Of a stretch of DNA of 23,616 bases, positions 22,438 through 23,616 are shown one piece after another; position 1 is the first letter of the stretch, and each line of letters starts with the position of its first letter. The DNA lies in assembly GCA_043820655.1 (NCBI GenBank), contig JBDRDO010000079.1, positions 1 to 23,616 on the forward strand. Direction: 5' to 3'. The position numbers were made by a program, and so were the translations under genes. The notes beneath the pieces are model-generated. The model worked only from the letters and a program-made list of their open reading frames with translations, ran no database searches and was not told where the DNA came from. The stretch is from JAZDEL01 sp043820655 (GTDB taxonomy: Archaea > Iainarchaeota > Iainarchaeia > Iainarchaeales > JAZDEL01).

Positions 22438-23616
22438 GCCTGAAAGTGGGCTTGCCTTTCTTTTCCGCCTCATCCTGCGCATAAGCGCAACGGAAAGCAC
22501 CGCCGACAGGATGCCTATTGCAACTATGATTATAGGATATGTGTCGGGGGTTATCTGCGCAAGGATTATGCCTATACCCGTAGGTTCCGCAGTTCCCATT
22601 GCAATAGGGGCGGGCATTGATTCTATTGCTTCTGCGCTCGCCCTGCCGTTTACATAATAAACCGCCTCAACAGAAGCGCCGGGCGGGAGCTCTCCAAGGG
22701 GGAATTCAACAACAGGGTCGGACATTATAATGTCAAATGGCGTTATCCCGAACAGCCCTGCTGCGCCCGCTGAGATTGATTTTGGCACGGTTTCCACTAC
22801 CCTCAAATTCCTGAGCATGTCTCCCGAGGTATTCCTTATTTTTACCCTGAATTCAGTCCTGTATTTTGGCGCCCCTTCTTCCCCCATATCAAAAATTGTT
22901 GCACTGCGGATAAAGCGTATTTTTTTGCTGATTTCCTGCGCGTTCCAGATTTGGTCTGAATTAAAGCCCGCTGCCGCGAGAAGCTCAATTATCTCGCCCT
23001 CATCAGGCTGGAATTCGGCTATTTTTTCCATAATGACCTTTGGCTTTGGTTTCTGCTCAGGCTTTTCCTGCGGCTTTGCAACTTCGGGCGGCTTTCCTTC
23101 AGGTGCGGGTTCGGGCACAATCACGGGGGGCACAACAACAGCCGAGGGCGGGGCTTCGGATTCACCCGCCTCCTGCACAGGCACGGCTGTTCCAACATCC
23201 CCCTGCGGCTCGCTCCACGGCGCCCATGTGTCCTCAATATGTATTCTTGCGTTTTTATCGGGGGTTATTAAATCTCCCAGCCAGACAACTACGGCATACT
23301 CCCCCTGCAGGTTAAAGTCAGATATGTAATCAAGCCCTTCCGTGAGTTCCGTTCCGTTAAGCTTCATTAATGGCTTTGATCCTGCTGTGTAGTTTGAGAT
23401 TTCAAACGCGGGGCTGTAACGGTTTGTGTCCCAGTTGTTGTGGTCGTTGTATATTCCATTTGTGCTGATATTGAAATCAACCTTATTGTGAACCGCGGTT
23501 ATCTGGTACGCGCCTGTGTTATGATCAAATCCCTGTGATGTTCCTGTTTGCATGAATAATGAATCGGGGTTTCTGTAATCAAGCATGCGGTAATCGATGA
23601 AGTTTTCGTCGGGGGC
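22423..23616 (-). CDS. Membrane-anchored surface protein, C-terminal part (partial)
   Basis: The minus-strand frame is open to the window edge: ten more codons precede the in-frame ATG at 23586, so the N terminus lies outside. The visible 397 residues hold a beta-rich, Asn-rich extracellular region with N-x-S/T sequons (N-I-S, N-Y-T), a Pro/Glu/Lys-rich linker (about 30 prolines within 60 residues, around 23050-23200), a second beta domain of the DUF11/CARDB style (F-R-V-K-I-R-N-T-S-G-D-M-L-R-N-L-R-V-V-E-T-V-P-K), and near the C terminus one membrane helix (Y-P-I-I-I-V-A-I-G-I-L-S-A-V-L-S-V-A-L) followed by a basic R-R-M-R-R-K-R-K stop-transfer. It is a wall-type surface protein held by its C terminus. 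The stop is TAA at 22423. Confidence 0.75.
   Translation of the reverse strand, partial: APDENFIDYRMLDYRNPDSLFMQTGTSQGFDHNTGAYQITAVHNKVDFNISTNGIYNDHNNWDTNRYSPAFEISNYTAGSKPLMKLNGTELTEGLDYISDFNLQGEYAVVVWLGDLITPDKNARIHIEDTWAPWSEPQGDVGTAVPVQEAGESEAPPSAVVVPPVIVPEPAPEGKPPEVAKPQEKPEQKPKPKVIMEKIAEFQPDEGEIIELLAAAGFNSDQIWNAQEISKKIRFIRSATIFDMGEEGAPKYRTEFRVKIRNTSGDMLRNLRVVETVPKSISAGAAGLFGITPFDIIMSDPVVEFPLGELPPGASVEAVYYVNGRASAEAIESMPAPIAMGTAEPTGIGIILAQITPDTYPIIIVAIGILSAVLSVALMRRMRRKRKASPLSGPHRK

Noticed and set aside
1..23616. CRISPR arrays, insertion sequences and rRNA genes
   Set aside because: I found no regularly spaced repeats, no transposase motifs or terminal inverted repeats, and no rRNA sequence on either strand.

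Overview
This window is a gene-dense stretch of an archaeal chromosome. The evidence is the archaeal/eukaryal information-processing genes (ABCE1, Pelota, Elp3, Taw3, an archaeal class I CCA-adding enzyme, EF-1 beta, RpoK, eS17, Rad50), the class III (pilin-like) signal peptides, the TATA boxes about 26 bases ahead of several start codons (leaderless transcripts), and GGTG/GGAGG-type ribosome sites inside operons. Very short spacers, a stand-alone short Rad50 and Cys-rich exported proteins would suit a small-genome DPANN-type lineage, but the lineage is an inference that a tree would have to settle. No stretch longer than about 160 bases lacks a gene.

Layout. 1-2767: a run of four class III signal-peptide (pilin-like) proteins with overlapping ends, the last long and Cys-rich. 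2764-3531: a stand-alone asparagine-synthetase-type ATP-pyrophosphatase on the minus strand. 3586-6819: ABCE1 and Pelota (ribosome splitting and rescue) followed by an unknown 115-residue protein. 6816-8032: a minus-strand group with a membrane-anchored Holliday-junction-resolvase-like nuclease, an unknown 147-residue protein and a winged-helix-like protein. 8087-10489: Elp3 and an exported protein in one operon. 10531-11842: a metallophosphoesterase and Taw3. 11877-13454: a type II/IV secretion (VirB11/FlaI-like) ATPase, divergent from the CCA-adding enzyme (13536-14918), which is interrupted by an in-frame TAG. 14930-15109: four consecutive hairpins and tRNA-Arg(TCG). 15153-16208: a three-gene operon ending in a small CHAT/caspase-like protein, the best candidate here for an undescribed system. 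16276-17346: a membrane-anchored transglutaminase-like protein. 17435-18319: a translation/transcription cluster (Zn-ribbon protein, EF-1 beta, RpoK, eS17). 18320-20371: Rad50. 20526-20962: a DUF4258/DUF2283 pair whose first gene is frameshifted. 21031-22350: an unknown Cys/His-containing protein. 22423-23616: the C-terminal part of a membrane-anchored surface protein that continues beyond the window.

Many genes concern translation: termination and rescue (ABCE1, Pelota), tRNA modification (Elp3, Taw3), tRNA 3'-end synthesis (CCA enzyme), a tRNA, elongation (EF-1 beta) and a ribosomal protein. A second theme is the cell surface: pilin-like proteins, a secretion ATPase and several exported or anchored proteins. 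Between these lie small accessory units (the CHAT-like cassette, the DUF4258/DUF2283 pair and the 6472-6819 gene) whose make-up looks like recently acquired or dispensable DNA.
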